Below are positions 1 through 8,788 of a stretch of DNA of 64,000 nucleotides, piece by piece. The stretch comes from Caryophanales bacterium UBA6259. Its GTDB lineage: Bacteria > Bacillota > Bacilli > Tepidibacillales > Tepidibacillaceae. Within the stretch, counting starts at the first letter, position 1, and every line of letters begins with the position of its first letter. A program made the translations under genes and the position numbers. Location of the stretch: NCBI GenBank assembly GCA_002441135.1, contig DJVJ01000041.1, positions 32,002-96,001 on the forward strand, read 5' to 3'. Under the pieces are notes generated by a model. It had not been told where the DNA came from. It made no database searches and worked only from the letters and a program-made list of their open reading frames with translations.

Positions 1-1
1 G

Positions 2-631
2 CAAATGAAGATCATTCCTGCTTTTTTAGGAAGCATGGAGGGATTATACCAGTTATATCAGGATAATACCCAAATTGCAGGATGTCATCTTTTTGATGAG
101 GATACCGCTCAATACAACATCCCTTTTATTAAAAGGCTTTTCTTGGGAGAGAAGGTCTATGTAGTTGAATTTTTAAAACGAAATTTAGGATGGATTGTTG
201 CCAGAGGGAATCCTAAAAAAATCGAGGACTGGAATGATTTAAAACGTCAAGAGCTTCGATATATTAATCGTCAAAAAGGGGCTGGCACAAGAGTAATATT
301 AGATTATTACTTAAAAAAGCTAGCGGTGGATAAAAGCCAAATTAAGGGATATGAGCATATCGAAAGTACCCATTATGGAGTTGCTGCAGCAATTGCCAGA
401 GGGGAAGGAGATTTTGGGCTTGCGACAGAGAGTGCAGCAATCGCTTTAGGATTAGATTTTGTTCCCTTGGTTAAGGAAAGATATGATTTAGTAATGAAGG
501 ATAAATTTTATCAGAGTGAACAATGGCAATATTTTCAGGAAGCATTACATAATCCAGATTTAAAATCGAAAATAGAAGCCCTAGGTGGCTATGATGTTAG
601 TAAAACGGGAGAACTTATTCAGGAGGTTTAA
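2..631 (+). CDS. PBP-like substrate-binding domain protein, 5' truncated by window edge
   Basis: The frame is open from the first bases, so the true start lies outside the window and about 209 codons are visible. The visible part looks like the PBP-like domain that, in bacterial regulators, follows an excisionase- or ModE-type helix-turn-helix. Typical pieces are the segment AGCHLFDEDT, the run RYINRQKGAGTRVILDYY (about residues 85-102) and the GEGDFGLATESAA region. It ends 5 bp before tupA. In this family the domain is thought to sense an oxyanion or pterin-like ligand and to control a neighbouring molybdate/tungstate transporter; that role is inferred from adjacency. The DNA-binding half, if present, is upstream and cannot be confirmed here. 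Confidence 0.75.
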   Translation, partial: QMKIIPAFLGSMEGLYQLYQDNTQIAGCHLFDEDTAQYNIPFIKRLFLGEKVYVVEFLKRNLGWIVARGNPKKIEDWNDLKRQELRYINRQKGAGTRVILDYYLKKLAVDKSQIKGYEHIESTHYGVAAAIARGEGDFGLATESAAIALGLDFVPLVKERYDLVMKDKFYQSEQWQYFQEALHNPDLKSKIEALGGYDVSKTGELIQEV

Positions 632-636
632 TAGAG

Positions 637-1560
637 ATGATTAAAGGTTTAATGAAAAAAACAATGATGTTGAGTCTTAGTTTACTATTGATTTTAGGTT
701 TTGTTGTAGGATGTAGTTCAAATGAAGAAAATACATCTAACAAAGAAAATACTTCAAGCAGCCAAGAGAATGCAACAACTCAAGCGAAAGAAGAAAAAGG
801 GTCAGTTATACTAGCAACAACAACAAGTACACAGGATAGTGGATTACTTGATGTGCTAGTTCCAGTGTTTGAAGAGCAAACTGGATATATGGTAAAAACG
901 ATTGCTGTTGGTACTGGAAAAGCGTTAGAAATGGGTGAAAATGGGGAAGCAGATGTGCTATTAGTACATGCACCAACTGCTGAGCAGGTACTTGTAGATA
1001 ATGGTTCTGCAATTAATCGTCAATTAGTAATGCATAATGATTTTGTGATTGTCGGTCCAAAAGGAGATCCAGCGGGAATCAGTGGACTTACAATGTCAGA
1101 AGCGCTTAAAAAAATTGCCGATTCTAGCACGTTGTTTATTTCACGTGGAGATGATTCCGGAACACATAAAAAAGAACTTGGTTTATGGAAAGCAGTAGGA
1201 ATTGAACCAGCAGGGGTATGGTATCAGGAGACAGGACAAGGTATGGGTGAAACACTTCGAGTTGCTTCAGAAAAAGAAGGGTATACATTAACAGATCGTG
1301 CTACTTATTTAGCCCTTCAAGAAGAAATTGCCTCTCAGATTCTATTAGAAGGGGATAAAGATCTTTTAAACGTGTATCATGTGATGCAAGTAAATCCAGA
1401 AAAATCAGAGATGATTAATGCAGAGGCAGCAAAAGCTTTTGTAGAGTTTATGGTTAGTAAAGAAACACAAGAGATGATTAGCGAATTTGGTGTTGATCAA
1501 TATGGACAATCTTTATTTTTTGCAGATGCAGGTAAGGACGAAAATAATTTATCAAAATAA
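637..1560 (+). CDS. tupA: Tungstate ABC transporter substrate-binding lipoprotein (TupA type)
   Basis: A 307-residue extracytoplasmic solute-binding protein. The N-terminus has a signal peptide with the lipobox VVGC near residue 26, followed by a low-complexity N/S/E/T linker, as expected of a lipid-anchored binding protein. The mature part opens with LATTTSTQDSGLLD, the oxyanion-binding start typical of TupA, and continues with EADVLLVHAP and SRGDDSGTHKKE. The ATG at 637 has AGGAGG at 621-626 with a 10-bp spacer; an internal ATG at 652 is an alternative. tupB and tupC follow directly. TupA proteins prefer tungstate over molybdate; the family is clear but anion selectivity cannot be read from sequence. 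Confidence 0.9.
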   Translation: MIKGLMKKTMMLSLSLLLILGFVVGCSSNEENTSNKENTSSSQENATTQAKEEKGSVILATTTSTQDSGLLDVLVPVFEEQTGYMVKTIAVGTGKALEMGENGEADVLLVHAPTAEQVLVDNGSAINRQLVMHNDFVIVGPKGDPAGISGLTMSEALKKIADSSTLFISRGDDSGTHKKELGLWKAVGIEPAGVWYQETGQGMGETLRVASEKEGYTLTDRATYLALQEEIASQILLEGDKDLLNVYHVMQVNPEKSEMINAEAAKAFVEFMVSKETQEMISEFGVDQYGQSLFFADAGKDENNLSK

Positions 1561-1592
1561 TAAAATTATGTAGCAACAGGAGCGTTATATAG

Positions 1593-2291
1593 ATGGAAAT
1601 GATAGGAAGAGGGGTAATCAAGGCCTTTGAAATGATTATTTCTAGAGACCCAGAAATCGTTATGATTACTCTGTTAACATTGAAAATTTCTGGCATTGCA
1701 ACCTTAATCAGTATCCTAATTGGAATACCATTGGGAGTTATATTAGCTTGGAGTAATTTCCCGGGACGTAAAATAGTGATTAGCATTGTTAATACAGCAA
1801 TGGGATTTCCTCCGGTGGTAGTTGGACTATGGGTTTTTCTACTATTAGCTAGAAATGGTCCATTAGGATCACTTGAATTACTGTATACACCAACCGCAAT
1901 TATTATCGCTCAAGCGGTAATTGCTTCACCTATTGTTATTGGACTAACCAGTGCAGCGATAATGCAGGTGGATGAGAAAATGAGGCTGCAGCTTAAGTCC
2001 TTTGGGGCTACAAAATGGCAAATGCTCTTGCTCGTTTTAAGAGAAACGAAATATTCTCTTTTGGCAGCCGTAATTGCAGGATTTGGTGGAGTAATTTCAG
2101 AAATAGGAGCCTCCATGATGGTTGGTGGAAACATAAAAGGGTATACTAGGGTATTAACAACAGCGACTGTAATGGAAACTTCAAAGGGAAATACTGATGT
2201 TGCAATCGGGATTTCTATCATATTAATGCTATTAGCCTACTTGGTTACATTAGGACTGACCATCATGCAACATCGGGAGGTCAAAGAATGA
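1593..2291 (+). CDS. tupB: Tungstate ABC transporter permease (TupB type)
   Basis: A 232-residue inner-membrane permease with about five hydrophobic segments and a BPD_transp_1 core. The EAA-like cytoplasmic loop is visible around LQLKSFGATKWQMLLLV. It should form the membrane channel for the TupA ligand with TupC as the ATPase. The ATG at 1593 follows a CAGGAG ribosome site. The stop codon overlaps the tupC start by 4 bp (ATGA), indicating translational coupling. Confidence 0.9.
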   Translation: MEMIGRGVIKAFEMIISRDPEIVMITLLTLKISGIATLISILIGIPLGVILAWSNFPGRKIVISIVNTAMGFPPVVVGLWVFLLLARNGPLGSLELLYTPTAIIIAQAVIASPIVIGLTSAAIMQVDEKMRLQLKSFGATKWQMLLLVLRETKYSLLAAVIAGFGGVISEIGASMMVGGNIKGYTRVLTTATVMETSKGNTDVAIGISIILMLLAYLVTLGLTIMQHREVKE

Positions 2292-3028
2292 GTATACCTA
2301 TTCTTCAATTAAAGAACATTAAATTAAATAAAAACGGAAAACAGGTCTTAAAAGTAGATCAATTTACTGTTGAAGAAGGAGCAATAATTGGGATTGTTGG
2401 GCCAAATGGTGCGGGTAAAAGTACATTTATGAAAGTGATGGCTTTTTTAGAGGAACCAGATGAGGGAGAAATCTTCTTTCGTGGGATTAATGTGAGTAAT
2501 CAAATTGGAATTGATCAACGCAGACAGATTGCGATGGTTTTTCAGCAACCATTGATGTTAAATACAACAGTCCATAATAATGTCGCCATCAGCTTAAAAT
2601 TAAGAAATAGGCCAAAAAAGGAAATTCAAGAATTGGTCATACATTGGCTAGAACGATTTGGTATTCTTCATTTACAAAACAGAAATGCAAAGACATTGTC
2701 TGGTGGAGAAGCCCAACGAGTTGCTTTAGCAAGAGCAATGATTTCAGAGCCTAAGCTTTTATTTTTGGATGAGCCTTTTACTGCATTAGATTTGCCTACA
2801 AGAAAAAGGCTATTAGAGGATTTTAGACAGGTGTTAATGGAAACAAAGACTACTACTCTTTTTGTGAGCCATGATTTTCAAGAGGTCAAATTTTTGTGTA
2901 AGGAGATGGCCATGTTATACAAGGGCCACCTCATTGACCGAGCCAAATTTGATGAGATAAATCGTTTACAGCTTCCGGAAGAGCTTGCACAGTTTTTACA
3001 GGATTGGATGACACCCTTAGCAATATAG
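2288..3028 (+). CDS. tupC: Tungstate ABC transporter ATP-binding protein (TupC type)
   Basis: A 246-residue ABC ATPase with Walker A GPNGAGKST (about residues 39-47), Q-loop MVFQQP, signature LSGGEAQR, Walker B LLFLDEP and a switch histidine in FVSHD. It energises the TupB permease. It starts inside the end of tupB (4-bp ATGA overlap) and is the last gene of the operon, followed by a strong terminator. Confidence 0.9.
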   Translation: MSIPILQLKNIKLNKNGKQVLKVDQFTVEEGAIIGIVGPNGAGKSTFMKVMAFLEEPDEGEIFFRGINVSNQIGIDQRRQIAMVFQQPLMLNTTVHNNVAISLKLRNRPKKEIQELVIHWLERFGILHLQNRNAKTLSGGEAQRVALARAMISEPKLLFLDEPFTALDLPTRKRLLEDFRQVLMETKTTTLFVSHDFQEVKFLCKEMAMLYKGHLIDRAKFDEINRLQLPEELAQFLQDWMTPLAI

Positions 3029-3034
3029 CAAGAT

Positions 3035-3085
3035 GCCCTCTTTTTGCATTAAGTTATTATAATTTAATGCAAAAGGGGGTTTCTT
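3035..3085 (+). terminator. Rho-independent terminator after tupC
   Basis: A long inverted repeat pairs the pyrimidine-rich arm ending TTTTTGCATTAA (to about 3052) with TTAATGCAAAAGGGGG (3064-3079), then a T-rich tail. The arms are nearly perfect. It separates the tup operon from ptsG. Confidence 0.8.
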
Positions 3086-3159
3086 ATTTAGCTAGAATAC
3101 AGAACTTAAAATGAGGAAAACATAACCTTGATATCCAGTAAAAAGGGGGGACACATAAA

Positions 3160-5208
3160 GTGTTTAAAAAGATATTTGGAGTTTTACAAAAGGTTGGTAA
3201 AGCGCTTATGCTTCCAGTAGCAATTTTACCAGCAGCTGGGTTAATTTTAGCTTTAGGAAATGCTTTTCATAATGAAACATTGTTGCGAAGTATTCCAGCC
3301 TTAGGGGCAGGTTGGTTTCAGCTCATTGCAACTGTTATGGAGCAAGCAGGAGGAATTATTTTCTCTAACCTTTCCCTTTTATTTGCTGTTGGGGTAGCAG
3401 TTGGATTAGCGGGTGGCGATGGTGTTGCAGCACTTGCGGCTATTGTGGGTTATTTAATTATGAATGTAACAATGAGCGTTTTGTTAAGAATTACTCCGGA
3501 TATGCTTGGTGACCCGATGTATGCCAATGTTCTAGGAATACCTACATTACAAACAGGTGTTTTTGGAGGAATTATTGTTGGAATTTTAGCAGCATATTTG
3601 TTTAATCGTTTTTATGAAATTGAACTTCCTCCTTATTTAGGATTTTTTGCAGGGAAACGTTTTGTGCCCATCATTACAGCAGTAAGTGCATTAGGTTTAG
3701 GAATTGTAATGATTTATTTATGGCCACCTATTCAAGGTGGATTAAATACGTTTTCCCATAACATGGTGGATGCCAACCTAACCTTGTCTGCCTTTATATT
3801 CGGAATCATAGAAAGAGCCTTAATACCATTTGGTTTACATCATATTTTTTATTCTCCTTTCTGGTTTGAGTTTGGTAGCTATGTTAATGCTGCTGGTGAA
3901 GTGATTCGAGGAGACCAAGCAATCTTTTTCCATCAATTAAAGGATGGAGTTCCACTAACAGCAGGTACTTTTATGACTGGTAAATTTCCCTTTATGATGT
4001 TTGGGTTACCAGCAGCTGCTCTTGCGATTTATCATGAAGCTAGACCAGAAAGAAAGAAGTTTGTCGCTGGAATAATGGGTTCTGCTGCATTAACCTCATT
4101 TTTAACAGGAATTACAGAGCCAATAGAATTCTCCTTTTTATTTGTAGCTCCTGTTTTATTTGCAATACATACCGTTTTTGCCGGTTTCTCTTTTATGTTA
4201 ATGCACATTTTAAATGTCAAAATTGGCATGACCTTCTCTGGAGGGGTAATAGATTTTCTGCTTTTTGGAGTATTACAAAACCGAACTGCTTGGTGGTTAG
4301 TTATTCCAGTTGGATTAGCTTTTTCGGTAATTTATTATTTTGGTTTCCGGTTTGCTATTCGAAAATGGAATCTGGCTACACCGGGTCGTGAACAAGAGGA
4401 GGCAAAAGAAGGTGGAGAAGCGAATGTTACAAAAGAGCTTCCTAAAAATGTTTTAGAAGCGTTAGGTGGAAAAGAAAATATTACTCATTTAGATGCATGT
4501 ATTACTAGGCTTCGTGTTTCAGTTGCCGATTCTAAAAATGTGAATAAGGATCGTTTAAAGCAGTTAGGTGCATCTGGGGTATTAGAAGTAGGTAATAGCA
4601 TCCAAGCAGTTTTTGGACCAAAATCTGATACGTTAAAGGGACAAATACAACGAATCATGACAGGTCAATCAGCACATGTGGAAGAAAAACGGGCCGAAAC
4701 AGAAGATAAGAAAAGACAGGATATTCCGAAAGAAAATGGTCCAGAAGTAATAGTCGCTCCTATCACGGGAAAAATTATTCCAATCACGGAGGTTCCAGAC
4801 CAAGTCTTTTCACAGAAAATGATGGGGGATGGCTTTGCTATTCATCCGGAATCTGGAACCGTAGTTTCACCGGTAGATGGTACTATTGTGAATATTTTTC
4901 CAACAAAGCATGCAATAGGCATTGAATCCTTAAACGGTTTGGAAATATTAATTCATTTTGGTTTAGATACGGTTAACCTAAAAGGGGAAGGCTTTGAAGC
5001 ATTTGTGCAGCAAGGAGACCAAGTTATGCAGGGGCAGAAGTTATTGGAGGTTGATCTTGATTTTGTTCAAAAAAATGCTCCTTACATTATTACACCCATT
5101 GTTTTTACTAATTTAAAGGATGGCCAATTTGTTCAGATTCTTAAAGAAGGAAAAGTAACCAGTAATGAAAAGGATATTATAAAAATTGCAGAAAAGGAGC
5201 TTGATTAG
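3160..5208 (+). CDS. ptsG: PTS glucose-type transporter subunit EIICBA
   Basis: A 682-residue fused sugar permease and phosphocarrier. EIIC (about residues 1-400) is a hydrophobic channel opening with LMLPVAILPAAGL. EIIB (about 425-505) has its phospho-cysteine at Cys447 in LDACITRLRV. EIIA (about 525-670) has the phospho-histidine His599 in LIHFGLDTV and the second site histidine His584. It would import and phosphorylate glucose or a related hexose such as N-acetylglucosamine; the domain order fits both PtsG and NagE. Genes for HPr and enzyme I follow immediately, as with B. subtilis ptsGHI. The start is a GTG behind a run of G residues at 3145-3150. I saw no GlcT-type antiterminator/terminator in the short leader. 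Confidence 0.9.
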   Translation: MFKKIFGVLQKVGKALMLPVAILPAAGLILALGNAFHNETLLRSIPALGAGWFQLIATVMEQAGGIIFSNLSLLFAVGVAVGLAGGDGVAALAAIVGYLIMNVTMSVLLRITPDMLGDPMYANVLGIPTLQTGVFGGIIVGILAAYLFNRFYEIELPPYLGFFAGKRFVPIITAVSALGLGIVMIYLWPPIQGGLNTFSHNMVDANLTLSAFIFGIIERALIPFGLHHIFYSPFWFEFGSYVNAAGEVIRGDQAIFFHQLKDGVPLTAGTFMTGKFPFMMFGLPAAALAIYHEARPERKKFVAGIMGSAALTSFLTGITEPIEFSFLFVAPVLFAIHTVFAGFSFMLMHILNVKIGMTFSGGVIDFLLFGVLQNRTAWWLVIPVGLAFSVIYYFGFRFAIRKWNLATPGREQEEAKEGGEANVTKELPKNVLEALGGKENITHLDACITRLRVSVADSKNVNKDRLKQLGASGVLEVGNSIQAVFGPKSDTLKGQIQRIMTGQSAHVEEKRAETEDKKRQDIPKENGPEVIVAPITGKIIPITEVPDQVFSQKMMGDGFAIHPESGTVVSPVDGTIVNIFPTKHAIGIESLNGLEILIHFGLDTVNLKGEGFEAFVQQGDQVMQGQKLLEVDLDFVQKNAPYIITPIVFTNLKDGQFVQILKEGKVTSNEKDIIKIAEKELD

Positions 5209-5209
5209 T

Positions 5210-5476
5210 ATGGTGGAAAAAACATTTAAAATTTTAAGTGGTGCAGGTATTCATGCTAGACCAGCAACCTTATTAGTGAATGCGGCAGGAAAATTCCAAG
5301 CCGATATCCAATTAGAATATAATGAGAAAAAAGTCAATTTGAAATCGATTATGGGTGTCATGTCTTTAGGCATAAAAGAAGGATCAATGGTAAAAATCAT
5401 TGCTGACGGAAAAGACGAAGATGAAGCTATCAGTGCACTTGAAGAAATAATGAAAAAAGAAGGGCTTGGAGAGTAA
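5210..5476 (+). CDS. ptsH: Phosphocarrier protein HPr
   Basis: An 88-residue protein, the usual HPr length. The phospho-acceptor His15 is in GIHARPATL and the regulatory Ser46 is in NLKSIMGVMSLG, so the protein should serve both sugar transport and HPr kinase/CcpA signalling. The ATG at 5210 lies 1 bp after the ptsG stop, indicating coupling; a longer in-frame start at 5186 would lie inside ptsG and add residues foreign to HPr. Its stop overlaps the ptsI start by one base (TAATG). Confidence 0.97.
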   Translation: MVEKTFKILSGAGIHARPATLLVNAAGKFQADIQLEYNEKKVNLKSIMGVMSLGIKEGSMVKIIADGKDEDEAISALEEIMKKEGLGE

Positions 5477-7197
5477 TGTCAAAAATCATTCAAGGAATCG
5501 CTGCTGCAAAAGGATATGCGATAGCAAAAGCCTATTTACTATCAGAACCAGAATATACAATTGAAAAAAAGGAAATTACAGATAGAGAAACTGAGATGAG
5601 AAGGTTAGACTTAGCCTTAGACAAGGCTAAAAGTGAGCTTGAAGCTATAAGAGAATCAACAAGAGCACAGCTAGGTGATGATAAAGCAGAAATCTTTTCC
5701 GCACATTTACTGGTGCTTCATGATCCTGAGCTTGTAAATCCAATCAAGGACAAAATAATCAGTGAAAACCTCAATGCTGAGTTTGCTTTAGAACAAGTGG
5801 CAGGAATGTTTATCGAAATGTTTGAGCAGATGGATAATGACTATATGAAGGAACGTGCTGCAGATATCAGGGATGTGACAAAAAGAGTATTGTTTCATTT
5901 ATTAGGGATAGAATATGTAAACCCAAGCAATATCATGGAAGAAGCGATTATTATCGCAAAAGATTTAACCCCTTCAGATACTGCACAACTAAACAAAACC
6001 TATGTAAAAGGCTTTGCGACCGATATTGGGGGAAGAACATCTCATTCTGCGATTATGGCTCGTTCTTTAGAAATACCGGCGATCGTAGGAACAAAGAACA
6101 GTACACTAGAGATTAAGCAGGGAGATATAGTAATTATTGATGGTATTGATGGACAACTTATTGTTAATCCTTCTTCCGAAGAAATAGAGAAATATAGACA
6201 AAAACAAGAACAATTTGAACAGAAAAAGGCGGAATTAGCAACCTTAGTTAAACAACCCACAATTACGATAGATCAACATCAGGTTGAACTTGCAGCGAAC
6301 ATTGGAACTCCAAAAGATGTAGAGTCGTTAATTGCGAATGGAGGAGAAGGAGTAGGGCTATATCGAACAGAATTCCTTTATATGGGGAGAGATAATTTAC
6401 CTACAGAAGAGGAACAATTTATTGCTTATAAAACCGTTTTAGAAAAATTGAATGGCAAGCCAGTAGTGGTAAGAACCTTAGATATTGGCGGAGACAAAGA
6501 ATTAAGCTATTTAGAGTTACCAAAGGAGCTTAATCCTTTTCTTGGTTTTAGGGCAATCCGTTTAACATTAGAAAAGCAAGAAATCTTTAGAACTCAGCTT
6601 CGCGCATTACTTCGGGCAAGTATTTACGGTAATCTCAAGGTTATGTTTCCGATGATTGCTACACTTGATGAGTTTAGAGCAGCTAAACAGGTTTTATTAG
6701 AAGAAAAGAAAAATCTCTTAAATCAAGGTATAGAAGTAGCAGAAAAAATAGAGATTGGAATGATGGTGGAAATTCCTTCATCCGCTGTCATGGCGAATCA
6801 GTTCGCAAAAGAGGTTGATTTCTTTAGCGTTGGAACCAATGATTTGATTCAATATACCATGGCCGCAGATCGAATGAATGAAAAAGTTTCGTATCTTTAC
6901 CAGCCTTATAATCCAGCAATATTACGTCTTGTAGATATGGTCATCAAAGCTGCTCATCAAGAAGGAAAATGGGCAGGAATGTGTGGAGAGATGGCGGGAG
7001 ATTCCATCGCTATCCCTATTTTACTTGGGCTGGGCTTAGATGAGTTTAGTATGAGTGCGACTTCGATACTGCCTGCAAGGAGTCAAATCAGAAAATTATC
7101 GAAAATTCAAGCAGAGGAAGCGGCAAAACATGTACTTACATTGGCTACATCCAATGAAGTAGAAACCTATATTAAAGAAAAGTTTCAAATTCAATAA
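5476..7197 (+). CDS. ptsI: PTS enzyme I, phosphoenolpyruvate-protein phosphotransferase
   Basis: A 573-residue protein that transfers phosphate from PEP to HPr in the cytoplasm. The N-terminal HPr-binding part is followed by the swivelling domain with active-site His190 in GGRTSHSAIMAR, then the PEP-binding TIM barrel with GVGLYRTEFLYM, VRTLDIGGDK, the signature DFFSVGTNDLIQY and catalytic Cys in GMCGEMAGD. Length and motif order match the family. The start overlaps the ptsH stop by one base. Confidence 0.97.
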   Translation: MSKIIQGIAAAKGYAIAKAYLLSEPEYTIEKKEITDRETEMRRLDLALDKAKSELEAIRESTRAQLGDDKAEIFSAHLLVLHDPELVNPIKDKIISENLNAEFALEQVAGMFIEMFEQMDNDYMKERAADIRDVTKRVLFHLLGIEYVNPSNIMEEAIIIAKDLTPSDTAQLNKTYVKGFATDIGGRTSHSAIMARSLEIPAIVGTKNSTLEIKQGDIVIIDGIDGQLIVNPSSEEIEKYRQKQEQFEQKKAELATLVKQPTITIDQHQVELAANIGTPKDVESLIANGGEGVGLYRTEFLYMGRDNLPTEEEQFIAYKTVLEKLNGKPVVVRTLDIGGDKELSYLELPKELNPFLGFRAIRLTLEKQEIFRTQLRALLRASIYGNLKVMFPMIATLDEFRAAKQVLLEEKKNLLNQGIEVAEKIEIGMMVEIPSSAVMANQFAKEVDFFSVGTNDLIQYTMAADRMNEKVSYLYQPYNPAILRLVDMVIKAAHQEGKWAGMCGEMAGDSIAIPILLGLGLDEFSMSATSILPARSQIRKLSKIQAEEAAKHVLTLATSNEVETYIKEKFQIQ

Positions 7198-7222
7198 AAA
7201 ACCCCCATTACTGGGGGTTTTT
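7198..7222. terminator. Bidirectional terminator between ptsI and a small minus-strand gene
   Basis: AAAAACCCCC and GGGGGTTTTT flank a short ATTACT loop. The A-run and T-run allow termination from both sides, and the convergent small gene uses the loop as its stop region. Confidence 0.85.
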
Positions 7223-7357
7223 GGATTCTACAGTGCATTCTCCATTAAAATGTTTTTCCCATTCATTTGGTTGGTGGTAAGATATGTATTGATGACAGTT
7301 AATACATATCATGTTTTGACCATCTTCATCAAATGGAACCCAAGAATGCTTGGCCAT
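7208..7357 (-). CDS. Small Cys/His-rich protein, possible zinc binder
   Basis: A 49-codon gene. It begins MAKHSWVPFDEDG and has Cys-X2-Cys (ICINC), several His residues and a final GEC, a layout that could hold one zinc ion. The start is chosen by an excellent AAAGGAGG about 7 bp upstream of the ATG at 7357; the frame extends further upstream but only into sequence opposite ytfP. It is divergent from ytfP and convergent with ptsI, sharing the terminator. I do not recognise a named family, and the function is unknown. Confidence 0.75.
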   Translation of the reverse strand: MAKHSWVPFDEDGQNMICINCHQYISYHQPNEWEKHFNGECTVESKNPQ

Positions 7358-7451
7358 TTTTAATCCTCCTTTATAAGGCTTATTGGGAAATCCTTTAACG
7401 TTATTATTATTTCCTATTATATACAAAATATTTTTGAAAGCAGGTTGTGTA

Positions 7452-8714
7452 ATGTATGATGTGATTGTTATTGGTGGAGGTCCAGCTGGTTTAATGGCAG
7501 CCATCGCTGCTGCAGAGCAGAACGTAAAAGTAATTCTAATTGAAAAAGGAGATAAATTAGGTCGGAAACTAGCAATCTCCGGAGGTGGACGTTGTAATGT
7601 CACGAATAAACGGCCGATTGCGGAATTAATCCAACATATCCCTGGAAATGGTCGTTTTTTATATAGTGCTTTTTCTATTTTTAATAATGAAGATATCATT
7701 CTTTTTTTTGAAAGACTAGGAATCAAGCTGAAGGAAGAAGACCGTGGGCGGATGTTCCCGATTAGCGATAAAGCAGAAACAGTGGTAAATGTACTAATCC
7801 ATAGATTAAGTAAACTGAATGTGGAAATTAAAAAGAATAGTCCAGTCAAAACGATTCAATATGATAAAGACGATTATCACACAGTTGAATTAACAAATGG
7901 AGACAAAATTAGAGGTAAGTCTGTGATAATTGCGGTTGGCGGCAAAAGTGTACCACAGACAGGTTCGACTGGTGATGGATATGCTTGGGCAAAAAAAGCA
8001 GACCATACCATAACTGATTTATATCCAACAGAAGTTCCTATTACCTCAAAGGAACTCTTTATTAGACAAAAAGTTTTACAAGGATTGTCTTTAAGAGATA
8101 TTGAAATATCTGTTTTAAATGAAAAAGGGAAGGTTATTGTATCTCATCAATTAGATATGATTTTCACACATTTTGGGATTAGTGGACCTGCCGCATTACG
8201 TTGTAGTCAGTTTGTAGTTAAACAGTTAAAAAAAGCAAAGAATCAAAGAGTAGAGATGAAGCTAGATCTATTTCCTGATAAAAAGGAAGATCAAGTTTAT
8301 CAGGAGATAACAGAAAGACTTCAAAAAGAACCGAAAAAGGCAGTCAAAAATGCATTGAAAGGTTATATACCAGAAAGATATTTACATTTTCTTCTTGAAA
8401 AAGCTACAATTCCCCAGGAAATGAGTTTTGAACATCTAAAAAAGGAACGAATTCGACAACTAGCACAATTGATAAAGAGCTTTGTATTTAAAGTAGATGG
8501 AACATTATCCATCGAACAGGCCTTTGTAACTGGTGGCGGTGTATCAGTAAAGGAAATTGATCCTAAAACAATGGAAAGTAAATTACGAAGACAATTATTC
8601 TTCGCTGGAGAAATACTTGATTTACATGGCTATACAGGAGGATACAATATAACCGTTGCATTTGTAACAGGACATATTGCAGGAAAGAATGCAGCACAAG
8701 TGGTAAAAGGATAA
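7452..8714 (+). CDS. ytfP: BaiN/HI0933-family flavoprotein (NAD(P)/FAD-dependent oxidoreductase)
   Basis: A 420-residue FAD-binding protein. It has the N-terminal dinucleotide fold VIVIGGGPAGLMAA, the family signature KLAISGGGRCNVTN, the internal GGKSVPQTGSTGDGY segment and a C-terminal GGYNITVAFVTG FAD-closing motif. Length equals that expected for B. subtilis YtfP / E. coli YhiN. The ATG at 7452 gives a protein starting directly at the Rossmann strand, although upstream in-frame codons exist. The physiological substrate of most members is unknown; the name BaiN comes from bile-acid enzymes and should not be taken as the function here. Confidence 0.9.
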   Translation: MYDVIVIGGGPAGLMAAIAAAEQNVKVILIEKGDKLGRKLAISGGGRCNVTNKRPIAELIQHIPGNGRFLYSAFSIFNNEDIILFFERLGIKLKEEDRGRMFPISDKAETVVNVLIHRLSKLNVEIKKNSPVKTIQYDKDDYHTVELTNGDKIRGKSVIIAVGGKSVPQTGSTGDGYAWAKKADHTITDLYPTEVPITSKELFIRQKVLQGLSLRDIEISVLNEKGKVIVSHQLDMIFTHFGISGPAALRCSQFVVKQLKKAKNQRVEMKLDLFPDKKEDQVYQEITERLQKEPKKAVKNALKGYIPERYLHFLLEKATIPQEMSFEHLKKERIRQLAQLIKSFVFKVDGTLSIEQAFVTGGGVSVKEIDPKTMESKLRRQLFFAGEILDLHGYTGGYNITVAFVTGHIAGKNAAQVVKG

Positions 8715-8788
8715 AAGGTTAATGAAAAATGTGCAAAGATTAGGGAAAACTAAGGTAAGCTAATAATTAAAAATACAGGAGATAGAGC

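Noticed and set aside
3086..3159. GlcT-type antiterminator (RAT) before ptsG
   Set aside because: The 74-bp leader after the tup terminator has no imperfect palindrome overlapping a terminator, so GlcT control of the B. subtilis kind is not supported.
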